A DNA stretch of 64,000 nt from Telmatactis stephensoni (GCA_029948255.1 JALIZF010001807.1:124001-188000), one strand, 5' to 3'; shown: positions 34,885 to 47,825, numbered from the stretch's first letter. Notes: a model not told the origin generated them from the sequence alone. Made by a program: numbers and translations.

Positions 34885-37800
34885 ATGGCGGCTGACTGGG
34901 TTCCCGCGAGATTACAAGAACAGAAAAACGCTGTAAGATTTTTTGTCTTTGATGCGCTTGCCATCTCACATTCATTAACTATGTGTTTTTTCCCCTAAGG
35001 CTATTTTGGAATTGCAAGAAAGGTTGTCAACTTGGTAAGGAGTGTTAGAATTATGGAGTTCTTGCGTGCACTTTGAGGATCTGTGCTTTTGACACATTTA
35101 TCAGTTTTCATTAGATTATTGTCTGGTTCATTGGCCTGTGCATACACACTATTTCGATGTAGATAATGAGATTCATGGACTGACTGAAACCCAGCGATTA
35201 GTTCGTTATTTTGTCCCTAGGGAAATGAAGAGTGAAATATTGTCTTGGACACGAACTCTACATTAGGAATACACCAAGGCTCAGTTTGAGAAGCTGGGAG
35301 GGGTGGGGAGGAGAGCAGGGAGGGGAGGGGTGCAGGGGTTGGGTCCTTTTTTCTCAATATTGTTCCAAAATATCCTCTCAGCAGTTTCCAATTTATATGA
35401 TGGTGCACCCCCCTTCTGAAGATAATCCTGGATCCACCGTTGGGTTTGCACTAACCCCAGTGGGGAGGGGGGAGTACTCCTTTTGTCCAAGTGTATGGGG
35501 TGATCGGCAGTCCTTTTAGGTTTGAAAATATTTTCTGTGTATAGGGGTTCCTACTCAAATGTCAGTTATTTAGCATGGCTTATAATGTACCTTTTAAGGG
35601 TTAATTTATTGGTCAACAACATGACTAGGCTCAGATTTCAGCCATTGGGGTTTTGTGCGCTCGCAATATCGCAGGTGCACGAAACCCGACGGCTAAAATC
35701 TGAGCCTACAACATGACAGAACAGAAGAAAGATTATGTCCAGTTGCTGATTAAATAAAATCAGTTCAATTGCAAAACTTAATCTTTTCTTTTGATAAAGT
35801 TATATGTCAATCATCAGCTATAATTTTTGGTGCAACAATGTTGCAGCAATACACTGCAGGTTTTTGAATGAGTTTGTCCAGTTGATGATCACCTAAATAT
35901 GATGATGATGGTGGTGGTGGTGGTAGTGATGAGCTAAGAAATATTAGATCTTGTTGTTGTGATTAGTCAATAAGACATACATATTTCATACTTTCACTTC
36001 ATGGGAGTGAACAAATCAGACATATCTGATATATTTATCAATGAATTATCGTTGATCTCATTGTGTATGACAGGAAAGAATTTCAGAATGAATATCAAAC
36101 ATTACAGGAAACTTTAAAGTTTTTACCCAGCAAAGTCAGCCATGAGATTATGGTAGGACATGCTAAAATTAATATACCTAAATCAAGTTTATTTCCGATT
36201 GGGATTATATGTTGTGCTCCCTTAGATAGAGTAGATTTCGTATGGTCACGGCACGGTTATGGCGGAAATTTCGAATGTTTTTATAGAGATCACGGCACTG
36301 ACACGGTTACAGCACGGTGCGGTCCGTTTCACACTCATATGAAATCTGCTCTATACGGTCAAACTTGTTAACTCATCATGGGAGCAAGTGTAGCTCAGTT
36401 AGTTAGTGCATGGCTAATTTCTGATGGCCAGTAGGTCCCAAGTTTGATTTCCAGTGACCTTACACTTTTTTCAACTTCTTTCCATTCTTAGCTTTAAGTA
36501 GCTTTAAGTATCTTTAAATTGAAGGACTGATGGAGAATGGGGTAAAGAGCACACTGTCAGCTTCCTGAAATATTAATTTGTGCTAAAGGAGTGCTAAAGG
36601 AACTACCAAATGCTAAATATAAAAAGGTAAAGCAGTAACTTGTAACAGTGGTAGACTGACAAACTTGATGCCAATGGTGGGCTCATTTTACACCGCCCCC
36701 CCCCCCCCTCCCCTCTCTCTCCATCAGTTCTCAGTTTTAAGGGTATTTAAAGCTAATTAAAGCTACACAGAATAAAAATAGTGCTTTACTTTTCCCTTTT
36801 TTAACATTGTCCACTAAGCTGAAAAAGACATTTAGACTACAGTAACAGTTGCAATTGTCTTACTGAATTTACCATATTTGTTCCTCATCCAAATTATGGT
36901 TTTCAAAGCTTCTGGACCAATGAAAGTGCAAAAAACTGAAGCAAGCTTTTTCTAGAACGATTAATATTTAATGAGACCCCTGATATTTGTACTATAGTCC
37001 AAATGTCTTACATGGACAACAGTAATGAGTTTGGCTGTATATTAAAGATATCAGCTCTTTTCAAGCTAAAATGTTGTAGTTGTTTTGAATTGTGGCCCAT
37101 TAAAGTCTGATAGTTTTACTTTGAAGTTTGGCTTCAAAAATTCCTCAAGGAAAAAGCTATTCTTGATATAATATCTTTCATAATTTGGGTGTGTTTTAGG
37201 TACCATTTGGCTCTCTTGCCTTCATGCCAGGAAAACTAATCCATACAAATGAAATACTTGTTCTTCTTGGGGACAACTGGTTTGCTGAGAGGTCAGCTTC
37301 TCAAGCCATTGAAATTGTTAAAAGGCGACAACAGTCTATTGAAGAAAATATAGCATCAATCAACAAGGAAATTGAATTTTTGTCATCACATCTCAGTTTT
37401 GCTCAAGAATTGGGAAATAAGGGAAAGGTATGTAAGACAGGTGAAATAAAATCACTTGCATGTAGTCAAGTTGGGCACTGGTAAAGGTCTTTTAAAAAAG
37501 TGCCTTAAAGTACCTATATTCAGTTTTTTTAGTAGATAGCCCTTTCAATTTTTATAGAGTGGTTTTCATTAACCTGTGAAACATACTTTAGTGTATCACT
37601 GTTTAATACACCTTAATTCCATTGCTTTTGTTGTTAATACACTTTGTTTCATGGGTTAATACACTAACTAATACACTTTATTTCATGGGTTAATGAAAAC
37701 CACTATATTGGTTGCTCATAATATCAAAATAATTTTATTATTTTGGTTGCTCATATTTTTTGCTCATCCTAAAATGTTTTGCTTATTTTAGGAAACTGGT

Positions 37801-40305
37801 GATGACTTTGTTGAAATCAAAGAGGAAATCAAAGAAGATGATACAGCCAAAGGTGGGCATAGAATTATTGTACATTTATCAACAAGATTCTTGTTTGTAC
37901 GTTCTCGTGATGGCAATAAGCAATATTATAACATAGCTACAATCTTACGCGCGCTCTGATTGGCCAGAAAGCTATGAACTATTTGCCCATGGGCTGCACT
38001 GCGCACGCACTATCTTTATCATCGTCTTTTTAAAATCGTTCGATTTTACAATGTAAGATGGCGACACATATAACGCGCGCTCTGATTGGCTGAAAAATTT
38101 ATAAACTATTTCCCCATGGGCTGCACGGCTCCGTTTTTAACGTTCTAGGCTCTGTTATAAATCAATTAGACAACAGAAAGCCGCTTGCCCATTGCGTTAT
38201 AGACGCACTTGAGAAAATATAAAGAACTCTTAACAAACTAGAGTCGCACTCGGCTACGCCACTCTTACGTTTGTTAATCGTTCTTTATAGTTTTCTCTCG
38301 TGCGTCTATAACGCCATGGGCGCGCAAGCAACATGAACAGTAGAACTTGACTCATCTTCTGCATTTGGATTTTGTCAACAACTCGCGCGCATTGTTGCAG
38401 GATTGGATAATGGAACAATCTTGCAAGCAATTATCTCTTTCTTTTTCAGCGCCAGGAAGGGGTCACAGAATAGCACATTCAAAATCCAAAGAATTTGCGC
38501 CAAAAAGAGTGAAGAAAATCGACCCCCATAGTCTACGTGATGATATTTCTCAGGAAGACAAAGACTTGTTTGCTAAACTTGATAATTTAGAAGCCCAAGA
38601 GAAAAAGAATCAGGAACTGAATGATTCTGAATCAAATGAGGAAGCTCAATCTCGAAACAGCATAAAGACAACTGAAAAACCTAAAAACATTACACAAAAA
38701 GGAAGAAACAGAGAAAGAACCTTTGTAAAACGTTCTGAAGTTAAATTCGTTGATGAAATTGAGTCTCGAAGTGAACAAGATAGCGATGACAGCGATGAAG
38801 AAGAGCCGTCAAATAATGGCAGAACAATTAGAGTTAATTTTACGAAAAGCTCATCAAGTACGGCATCAGCAAAAGTAAGTTAATCATCTCCTCTCCTCTC
38901 CTCTCCTCTCCTCTCCTCTCCTCTCCTCTCCTCTCCTCTCCTCTCCTCTCCTCTCCTCTCCTCTCCTCTCCTCTCCTCTCCTCTCCTCTCCTCTCCTCTC
39001 CTCTCCTCTCCTCTCCTCTCCTCTCCTCTCCTCTCCTCTCCTCTCCTCTCCTCTCCTCTCCTCTCCTCTCCTCTCCTCTCCTCTCCTCTCCTCTCCTCTC
39101 CTTCTTTTTTCTTTTCTTTTTTTTTAATTTTCCTTTCTCAATTCACACGTTTATACTTTATTCCTTCGTTTGTCTCTCCACTATCAATTTTTAATGCAAT
39201 TATTATATATCTTGTGCTTCAGATATCATCTAAAGGCACTATTGATACTCCAACAGATATTTACAACAAAATTCAACAAAAACCTAAATCAATTCTTAAA
39301 ACACCAAGCTTTGAAATAGAAACAGAAGAACCGAAAAATCCACAACAAACACAAACTACCAAACAACAGTTACTATCATCGCAATTGCAATCTACAACAC
39401 AACCTTCCAGCCAAGAAATAAAACATCAAACCCCTCAATCACGTGCACAAAGTGAGCAAGATTCCAATGTTCTGAAGGTGAGATATTGGGTTTTTCAGCG
39501 AAGAAGATATATTGCCTTCACAAACTCTCTTTATTTAGTATCGAGATATTCGTTACAAAAAGTTTGGAAAAGTTTGGAAAACATTCAAGAGGAAATCATT
39601 TCGGGTTATAGAGGACAAACCGAATTCTGGCTCCAGAGCATACTGAGTACTTTATTTTCAGCAATTTGTTCACTTTACGAAAGTGTATTTCCCATAAGAA
39701 AAAACGTTCTAAATGAAATTTAATTGTAGATTCTTGTCATCCCATTTATCATTTTCCGCTGATCATCAATTTCTATGCAGGCTTTCACGGGAAAAATCAT
39801 CGATAGGACAACGACAGATCAAGTTCCTGTTCAAAAGGTAGCCAATGATGATATTGTTTTGGGGAAGCAATTAAGGGCATTCCTCTCCGGTCCCTGGTTT
39901 GATTCTCAGACGGGGTACCTCAAAAGTGACTTGAGTTTGTCAATTCGTTCTCTCCCTTCGAGAGTTTTTCTCCAGGTCCTCCGGGTTTCCTCCCTCAATA
40001 AAAATGAACTATTGAGCTGAGAGTTGTGTGCATAGAATATTGGAATGCACTGGTAGTGTGTGAGAGACTACAGTGTCTCCCGCTAGAACACATTGCACTC
40101 TTAAACAAGTTATTTAATTTGTAGTTTTTAATATCATTTTTGATGTTGTTAAGTTAGGGTTTTCGCGATAAACCAACACCGCGATAGCGTTCTATATATT
40201 GCTGAAGCTGAATAATTTTCTGATAAGATTTTTCGTTTTGCTTTCCAGCCTACTACATCACAACCCAAAAGAGTTTCAAAGTTTAAAGCACAAAGGCAAA
40301 AATAA
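34885..40305 (+). CDS. URI1: Unconventional prefoldin RPB5 interactor (URI1)
   Basis: Nine coding exons join in frame: 34885-34932, 35000-35034, 36074-36152, 37200-37427, 37792-37852, 38450-38874, 39223-39477, 39781-39837 and 40249-40305, giving 414 residues. The N-terminus is the alpha-prefoldin domain: a first coiled coil, the beta-hairpin region with FMPGKLIHTNEILVLLGDNW, and a second coiled coil rich in Glu/Lys. The middle has an HRIAHSKSK block and an acidic, Ser-rich linker. The TPTDIYNKI and KPKSILKTP blocks and the C-terminal KRVSKFKAQRQK box are the conserved URI signatures. URI1 scaffolds the R2TP/prefoldin-like complex, binds RNA polymerase subunit RPB5 and regulates PP1. The stop overlaps an AATAAA signal at 40301. 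It is shorter than human URI1 mainly in the acidic linker. Confidence 0.93.
36380..36470 (+). mobile_element. tRNA-headed SINE in URI1 intron 3
   Basis: GTGTAGCTCAGTTAGTTAGT is an A-box-type head, followed by a B-box-like AAGTTTGATTTCC. It resembles a tRNA 5' half but cannot close an acceptor stem. Confidence 0.6.
37930..38340. repeat. Composite inverted-repeat element in URI1 intron 5
   Basis: Contains GCGCGCTCTGATTGGC twice (37952, 38075) and a foldback at 38194-38313 with arms GCGTTATAGACGCAC and its reverse complement, plus AAAGAACTCTTAACAAAC and its near complement. Confidence 0.75.
38887..39102 (+). repeat. (CTCTC)n pentanucleotide satellite in URI1 intron 6
   Basis: About 43 near-perfect CTCTC units (216 bases) start 12 bases after the exon 6 donor at 38875. 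The strand is pure pyrimidine, so the duplex is a long homopurine/homopyrimidine mirror tract. A T-rich stretch follows. Confidence 0.97.
39850..40085 (+). mobile_element. SINE body in URI1 intron 8
   Basis: B-box-like GGTTTGATTCTC at 39897, then TTTTTCTCCAGGTCCTCCGG and TTTCCTCCCTCAATAAAA, matching the minus-strand element at 1965-2146. The A-box head is not visible, so the copy is truncated or diverged. Confidence 0.6.
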
Positions 40306-42535
40306 ATGTTTTTAAATCATGATATGATGAAATGTTTTCTTCTGATATCTATATTTATGGAAAAACGAACAGGTTTACCTTCATTAGCCATCTTATGGTG
40401 GCACTTGTGGCATCGTCCTCATTATTTATAAAATCACGGTGTGGCTTAGCTTGTTAATGGGGGAGGAGTGGGGGCTAATGAGAGATAGATCACGAGTTTG
40501 ATCCTCATGGACCTCACTAAGCAATATCGACTTCTCTCTTATTAATGTGTAGCCTGAGAAAAAAGCCATCGTTCCACTTATTTCCTTTGGTCTTCTCTTT
40601 CCCGTGAGACCAAGAGAAGAGAGCGAAAGAACGGCAATTCGGGCTCATCAATGTGGCTTTAGATCTGAATACCCGTAAAACTGAGCACTGATGGAAAGAG
40701 AGGGAGTAGAGTGCGCACCTTTGGCCTCAAGTTTATCGTTGGATGACTGTTACGATCTACCAAGATAAATTAAAAAAAAAAAACAAAGCTGAGTGTTGCC
40801 CGAGATAGCGGAAAAACAGCTAAGCGGCTAGGGTGTTTTTTTTTCATAAACTGATAAATGAAGCATGAAAAACAGTAACTGCTATACTGTTACTGGCAAC
40901 TTTTTACAAAAAAAAACTTTTTACAAAACCTTGTGACGTTACAGTAAAGCTTCGCGGAGATATTTATTAAAACAATGATTTTTCTGTTGATCAAAATGGC
41001 ACCTCTCCCAAAGTACAGGGCATTATATCTCAGCGACGCATGTATCAAATTTTGACATCATTACTCGTGCCCAGGCCGTAGGCCGGCGGCACGAGTCTAG
41101 GTCAGTTTACGTTTTCTATCAGTCTATCAGTCTATCGTCGTAGTCGAGAATGTGCCATGAAAACGAGGCAAGCCACAGGCACCCCAGGCAATCATTTAGA
41201 GCACCGTGCGTATAAAGCAAATGGACGGGTCCGGGTTCGAATCCTCATGGAATAAAAAGGATTTTTTTTTCGCCTTACTATGTAGTAAATATTATCTTTT
41301 CATTTTTGTGTATGCTTTTTTCTGGTTTTGAAGCATTTTAAGCTGTTTTTTAATTTGATTTAATTTCCAATATATTTTGACTCAAGCGACAGCTTGTCTG
41401 GCTCAGGAAATTTCAATTGAGAATTTCACGAATTTCTTATCATTGAGTGCACGTTTTCAGGATAAAAGGGACGATAAAAAACATTATGTATTTCAATGTT
41501 CTCTGTAATTAAATGGTATGGCTGAAATTTTTTGGCGTACAAACTAAAATAAATACTATTAGAAAGTCAATGATTACAAAGCAACCGCTACTTGAAAATA
41601 TCAAAGAAAATAGACCGAGGTTAAACAGGTTACCCAAACAGGACGGTGTGCTTTCGTGACGCTACAATGAGTCTGCAACATCATGCCGTACAGGCATTTG
41701 TCAACATGTGAACCGCTGTTACCCTAGCAGCTATAAAATTAAATAAATATCAGGCATAAAGGCAGCTCATATCTAAATGCCTTAATTTTTAATTGGAAGT
41801 TTAGGATCGAGACCGATACCTCCATGAGTTCAAATCAGCTTGCCGGCAAAGCAGACAAATATTCCGCCGTTCAGTACCGAACTCAAAACGTGACCAAACT
41901 GGCTTTAAAACATATTTATTTTCATGTCAGACTGAATTCCACTTGGGCACGAGTAAACGCACTATGTGCGTCTAGTTTAATATTTTGTTCTTTGTGTCTA
42001 AAACGGCTTCTATGCAAAATATTGAGCTTAAAAACCCTATAGTGTCCTTATAATCAGAGGCTAAGTATAGTATTATAACTATTCAAGAATATTTTTGTTT
42101 TCCTCCTAGTTTACCTGCAAAATTTTTTTGCTAAACTTTGCGCTTAAGTAGCATTTATTATTTTTGTTTCAACTGGTACTAACTTTAATTTCAAGAAGGG
42201 GAAATTGTATATCAGGACATATATCATATAAAGAAAAAAAACAACTTAGACTGCCAAATTAAAAGCCATTATCTTCAAAATCCCAAAAAAGGCTTCTCTA
42301 GCAGGTTGTGTTCCTAGTGTTCCTGGTCCCTGTTGGTGTAAAAGTTTGCATGTGCTTTTGTGCTAATGACAGGTGTTGTTTTCCAGAGACGTGCCAGGAA
42401 AACGTTCGTACTATTCGTTGTATTCTTAATTGATATGGTCCTAGAATATTTTGTTTTTTTTATGAAAAAGTTACTCTCAAAATGGTTGCTGCCGTCTGTG
42501 TTTAAAAGCTGTAAAAAGTTAGTAAGTTATTGCGG

Positions 42536-42582
<47 letters not shown>

Positions 42583-42633
42583 GTTTTGTTTTGTTTTGTT
42601 TTGTTTTGTTTTGTTTTGTTTTGTTTTGTTTTG

Positions 42634-42664
<31 letters not shown>

Positions 42665-42900
42665 CTTCTGAACTTAAAAACAATGAGATAGACAAACAGC
42701 CCTAGTTACTTTTTAATTTGCAGCTGGAATTTTCCCTGTTTGCGGGAACAAACAGTGCGAACCACATACATATATATATAACGTAGTCCAATTTACGAAA
42801 TAGCTAAACTGAGTTTCTAATATATGATTTCTACCTCGCTAACTCGAACCCTTCTAGTTCGAACTGTACGTCTTCCATATTTCTGAGGGTCGTATTAATA
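40306..42900. other. Intergenic region; no gene seen
   Basis: Holds a tRNA-like head (GTGTGGCTTAGCTTGTTAAT with B-box GAGTTTGATCCTC, about 40440-40515), a second B-box-like GGGTTCGAATCC at 41228 without a tRNA fold, and the pentamer repeat near 42540. No supported coding sequence. Confidence 0.6.
42537..42661 (+). repeat. (TTTTG)n pentanucleotide repeat
   Basis: About 24 units of TTTTG with small interruptions. The frame through it, a Phe/Cys/Leu/Val run, is not a gene. Confidence 0.95.
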
Positions 42901-44616
42901 TTATTTTATCGTTGGGAGGTATTTTTTGACAGAAACAGCCCCACATTGTAGCCATGCTCTAGGGTAAGGTAAACGTGTTGTTAGCACGGACCATTTGTCA
43001 GTCTCCTCATCGTAATATTCTAGAGTATCGGTACTTGTACGATCACTTCGTCCACCTACAATGTACACCTGGTTATCAACACAGGCAATACCTGCTGCTG
43101 CACGTGGTGAAACCAAATCTACAAATCTCTTGCCAGTCGTTAGACTCAGGATTGTAAACCTCAGCAACTAGTTTAGAGCAGTTGGACAAGTGTCTTGGTA
43201 TCCACCGACTACCATTATCTTGCTGCTCGAGAGTACAGTAGGCACATGCGTACTTACGGCCGTGTTTCAGGGGTGGAACTTTGTTGCCACTTGGATTCTG
43301 TTACCAAGGGTCATCTTTTCAACTCTATTGAAGTGAGTTATTGCTGTTGGTGCAGCCTCCTATGGCATAGATTTCTCCATGGAATGCTACTGCACATAAA
43401 GCATTACGAGGAAATGTCAATGATGGTAGCATTTCCACGACATTATTGGAAGGGTTGTAGCTCTGAACTATTGAGACACTTTCCAAGCCATCTTTTCCTC
43501 CGATGATGAAGATTTTTCCATCAAGACATACTCCAGCTGATGTGACGGCTTTCTCTGGCAACATAGCTACAGTTGACCATGCGTTTAAACGAGGCTCAAA
43601 GCAGTCGATATTCTTAGGTGTTCTCATTCCACCGATAGCATAAAGAAGGTCATTGCATACAACGACTACATGTTCCTCTCGCCCTACTGGCATGTCCTGT
43701 AGGTGTATCCATCGGTTGTGGCCGGGTACATAAGCCAGCGTATCTTTCAGAGTTTCTCCACTGCTAATCCCACCCAAACAGACAAGGGCTTGTTCCTTTG
43801 TTCGTAAACATTTTCTTGGTTGAACGGTTTGCTCATTGTTGGTCACAGATGTTGATTGTAATCGTTGAAGAACAAGTGACATACAAACATGACTTTGTTT
43901 TACTAACGGGTTTTGAGTGATGGTGTTCATCATAAAGTCTTCTGGTATTGAACACAAGCGAACTCCATACTGGAATAGCTTGGCGAAGAACGGTGCTCTT
44001 TCTTCATGGTCGTAATCCACCCAGGAGGCAATCGCTTTATAAACTTCTTCTTCTCCTTTCACATTAAGATCATCATTTCTTACAATCATTTCAAGCAAGT
44101 CGTAATCGAGTTCCATAAACTCACACTGTTCTTTCAACAGCGCAAAGTTTTTCAAGATCAAACTTTCCGACTTCCTTCTGAGGTGCTGTGCATTGTATTT
44201 TACAGCAAGAGAAAAAAATTGTAAACAAGAACTGGATGATAGTAAGCCAAAAAGATAATCCACACATTGTAGTTTTAAATCCTCAATCATAAGATAATCA
44301 TGCTGCTATCAAAAGTTCCTTTGCATTGGATTCACATAAAGGAGTTTCTCTCGTGTAAATAAAAGTCAGCAATTCCTCCACGACTGACGGTAGGGACTTC
44401 TAGGGTGATTTTCGTGCTGTCTTTTTCACGCATGGGTGATGTAAAAAGTGCCTGGAAGTAGTCACAAGAAGCAGCAAGTATTGCTCGGTGTGCGCCATAT
44501 TCGTGTTCATCACTAGCCACGATAACAACATCACAGAGCTGCCTCTCGTGACGTAGTGCATTCATTCGATGAAAAAAATTGTTTGGAAAACTTTTTTGGC
44601 TATCGCTTACAATCAT
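42901..44616 (-). pseudogene. Kelch-like (BTB-BACK-kelch) gene, several frameshifts
   Basis: The intact family layout is a BTB domain that binds Cullin-3, a BACK linker and kelch repeats that recruit substrate. All three parts are present without introns. The BTB part starts at 44616 (MIVSDSQKSFPNNFFHRMNAL) and includes the DVVIVASDEHEYGAHRAIL core. Frame changes follow: an extra T near 44355 before FIYT, an extra T near 44296 before the DYLMIEDL block, another near 43325, and several more between 43300 and 43130, with in-frame stops such as the one after TKFHP. The BACK domain and three kelch repeats (43325-44290) are continuous, as is the last repeat (42901-43090). The number of indels argues against isolated sequencing errors. 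The lack of introns fits either a retrocopy or the intronless KLHL genes known in animals. Confidence 0.8.
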
Positions 44617-45122
44617 TCTGAAAAAGAAATTAAAAACGGAAAAATTAAGAGTTAATTACACATGAAAATTCTTTGCTAAGTTAGAAACAAGTCACGAAAT
44701 ACGAAAACAGTGAAAAGCAACTGAGATTGAAAAGAAAAAAGAAATCCCCAACCCCCAAAATAGACATTACCTTTTAAAACTTTCACGACGAAGAGTTTAG
44801 TTTCAAAATTAAACCATTAATTCTAAGTCACCATTGATGGAGAGACCATCGTGATGTCGACAAGCGTTTTGTCGTTGTTGATTGAATACACGTGTAGATG
44901 CTAATAAGATGCTAATAAGTTAACACAGGAAGCCCAACAGGGTACTCGCGTACATCACGTACAAAAACTATAGTCGGGATAATTTTTCCTTTTCTTTCGA
45001 CGGCAAATAATTTCTACGTAGATAAATCGATATATAGGAGAGTGAGGGAATGAAATAGTGAAGACTGAGCAGGTCAAAACATTTTATCAAGTTATATTGG
45101 ACTTTTTTCACTTCTACATCTA

Positions 45123-45652
45123 TATACACCTGTTTCAAAAAAGGTTGTCAGAGCTAAAGGTGATGAGCGATAGGAGATAGGTCATTCCACTATTCACGGT
45201 TGGGTTTTCTATTTGTTTTTATTAAGAAAGTCAACATTAAGAAAGTCAACTTGAAAGTCAACTTGATAGTCAACTTGAAAGTCAACTTGATAAAATGTTT
45301 AAACCATATATATATATATATATATATTTAATAGTATCAGTAGCCGACACGAAAGCTCTGCTACTTCGGCTACTGTGCACAAACTTTATATGTTCTATAA
45401 ATTTCTATTTCTTAATTATTCTGGTTCATGTATATTATTAACAATTATATAAATCTGTAATATAGTGCAAAATCAATAAAAAAGTCTAAAAAAAAGTCTA
45501 AAAAAAAAAGTCAACAATCAAACATGTTCGGTGCAAAACAAACGGAATAACAAAGCCATTTTTGAAAATTCTTGATTACTTCGGAGTTTGAATGACCTAT
45601 CCTATCTCCTATCGCCTTAAGCTCTGACAACCTTTTTTGAAATAGGTGTATA
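45123..45652. mobile_element. ATACACC-type TIR element, longest copy
   Basis: Left arm TATACACCTGTTTCAAAAAA...TGTCAGAGCT and right arm ending TTTTTTGAAATAGGTGTATA pair over about 65 bases, including GCGATAGGAGATAGG. A (TA)n run sits at about 45308-45328. No transposase is encoded. Confidence 0.85.
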
Positions 45653-46329
45653 TTAGAGAGGCCGAGATGATGATTACGCTTGAATAAATAATCTTTCGTG
45701 ACTAGAGTCTTCCTTCTAATCCTGCTGCTTATCATCCATAAAATAGAAACGACGTTAGATTCATTATGACACAGGTAGTCCAGAACCCTTCGTTAAATAC
45801 TTCACGCCTGATAAAAATTGATACAGCTATTCATTCTCAAACAAACATCTAAAAATCCTTTCAACTTTCTTCAAACCCAGCTAGCCTCAATAAAAAAGGA
45901 AAGAAAAAAGAAAAAATCAATACCAATAATTTTTCCACCTCGATCTGAAAATGTAAAAATATCGATGCAGGTGACGCCATGTAGGATATAAAAAGTACAG
46001 AGGATGCCACGGGCTGCAGATTTCATTTTCCGAAAAATACAGCAAAAATAAAAAAACTTTAGATAAATAAAGGGCATAAAGGATATTTGCGCATTCAGTG
46101 TTTTATTTGTGCTATCGATTATTGAATGTTGTACGCCGCTAGCTGACAGATATCCAACTATTGTAGTGTATATCGATAGTAACTTGGCGCTGGCTTTTGA
46201 ATTAAATGCAAATTTCGATGACTATTTTTTCGGAATATATATCTATAATAATAGATCGACTGAGTTTATTGTTCCAAAGAAGTTGTATTTTGTTCTCCAT
46301 GTTTATATGTCATTGTGCGCATGCAGCTA

Positions 46330-47243
46330 CTAAGCTGATTTCATTTGTTGACTGAGCTGCATTTGCACCACTGCCACCCGATGATCGTGTTTACACTTGC
46401 AAGTTAACTTTAAGAAAGAATTTCTAAAATCCTTCATTCTCAAGGCATAAATTAATGGATTGGTCAAAGAACTTGTGTTCTGCATCAATAAAATTCCATA
46501 ATGTACACGTGAAACCAACTTCGTAGTGCACAACATGTAGCAATAACTGAAGAATAGCGAAGGGCAGCCAGGATGCTAGACACAGAAAAGCGGCAAGAAA
46601 GAGAGTCTTAGCCAGGTGGTATTCTTGTTTTCGTCGAATTCTTGCGGCCTGCTGTTCTTGGTGGTGTTTGTTTTGCTTCGTTAAGTGTAGAAATACCACC
46701 GAATAACTAATAAAGATTATTAAAACGAACACAAAGCCAATCCCTAAAACTGTGGCACCAAACCCTAGTTTTGTTTCATCTGGTAATAAGCAAGAAAGAA
46801 GGGCTAAACTTAAAGAAAACAACCAAGTTGCTGCAAAAACAACGCCATAACTCTTTGAAGACGTTGTTTGGTGTCGAAATGGATAGATAGTCACATAAAC
46901 TCGTTCAAGAGCTACGACGGCCAGTGATAACAACGCAGCCACGACTACAAACCGTAACCCTACCTGAATATAAAGGTTAACCTTCGGGTTACAGGGGGAG
47001 TCCACTAGAAGCCCTACAAATGTACAGAAACAATAAAATAGCCGAAGAAGTCCTTGCAACATGTCAGCCGTTGCCAAGTTAATCAAGCAGTAAATACTTC
47101 GACGGATGAAGATGTTTGTTAAAAAGAAACGTTAAGATTGTCATGGCGCTCAAAATCAATGCCAGCAGACCCACAAGTGAAAACGAAGTCAACCACATCA
47201 AAATGACGTCTCTTGAAAGCGAAGTAGCGTTTCTTGAGTTCAT
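46330..47243 (-). pseudogene. Rhodopsin-class (class A) G-protein-coupled receptor, two frameshifts
   Basis: A single-exon receptor starts at ATG 47243 (MNSRNATSLSRDV, with an N-glycosylation site) and runs into TM1. The frame then shifts by one base near 47092, just before the TM2 motif INLATADML. TM3 ends with LERVYVTIYPF, the counterpart of the DRY motif. TM6 carries LASWLPF. A second one-base shift near 46500 separates TM6 from TM7, which has NPLIY (the NPxxY motif), and the cytoplasmic tail ends at 46330. Without the two indels the protein would be about 303 residues, normal for this class. The ligand cannot be told. It is either a young pseudogene or a gene with assembly indels; the neighbouring kelch-like gene is also broken, whereas ULK4, URI1 and RPRD1 contain no such errors. 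Confidence 0.75.
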
Positions 47244-47715
47244 TTTGTTGTGAAATATGTTGATCTTGTCCTTCTGAGGTTTTCCAATGAGAGAGCTTAC
47301 AAAGGCTTATAAGCTGACAGTTTTGTCAATGATTGCTCGTGCCTTAACTTATTATAAAATTCAAAACACCTGCCCTTGGCATTAACAAGAAAAAAGTTAA
47401 GCTTTGTTTTGCATTTTAATAAGTCTTCTCAGTGTGTCACCTCAATAATCTTTCCTTTTCAGGAGAAAAATCTCAAGTATATCTACAGTTAGTTTCCCTT
47501 TTTTTAACTGATTCAATGTCTAATAACTTTGTTAGCCTAGCGGTTGGTTACAACTGACAACTCAATTACAAAGTTCACCATTAGGTAACATTTTGATAAT
47601 TTGGCACAAAAGTCTATAAGAACAAAGGGTAACAGCCAGTATGTCTAGTGCTGTAAAATTAAAGGTGCCATTCAAATGAGCACATTAACAACAGATGGAA
47701 CCACCCAGGCTATTT

Positions 47716-47825
47716 AACAATTAGACCTCGAGGCCGAATGGACTACGAGTCAATAGCCCATGAGGCCGTAGGCCGAATGGGCTATTCAAACTCGTAGTCC
47801 ATGAGGCCGAGAGGTCTAATTGTTT
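47716..47825. repeat. Foldback element
   Basis: ACAATTAGACCTCGAGGCCG and ACTACGAGT pair with ACTCGTAGT and CGGCCGAGAGGTCTAATTGT-like right arm. Confidence 0.8.

Noticed and set aside
36385..36460. Possible functional tRNA gene
   Set aside because: A-box and B-box look convincing but no 7-bp acceptor stem or anticodon arm closes; better read as a SINE head.
38887..39102. Possible CRISPR-like array
   Set aside because: The repeat has no spacers; it is a simple pentamer satellite in an animal intron.
41195..41260. tRNA-like B-box GGGTTCGAATCC
   Set aside because: Only the B-box and part of the T arm are present; no D arm or acceptor stem partner could be found.
42360..42671. 103-residue frame rich in Phe/Cys/Val/Leu
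   Set aside because: It is a translation of the TTTTG microsatellite.
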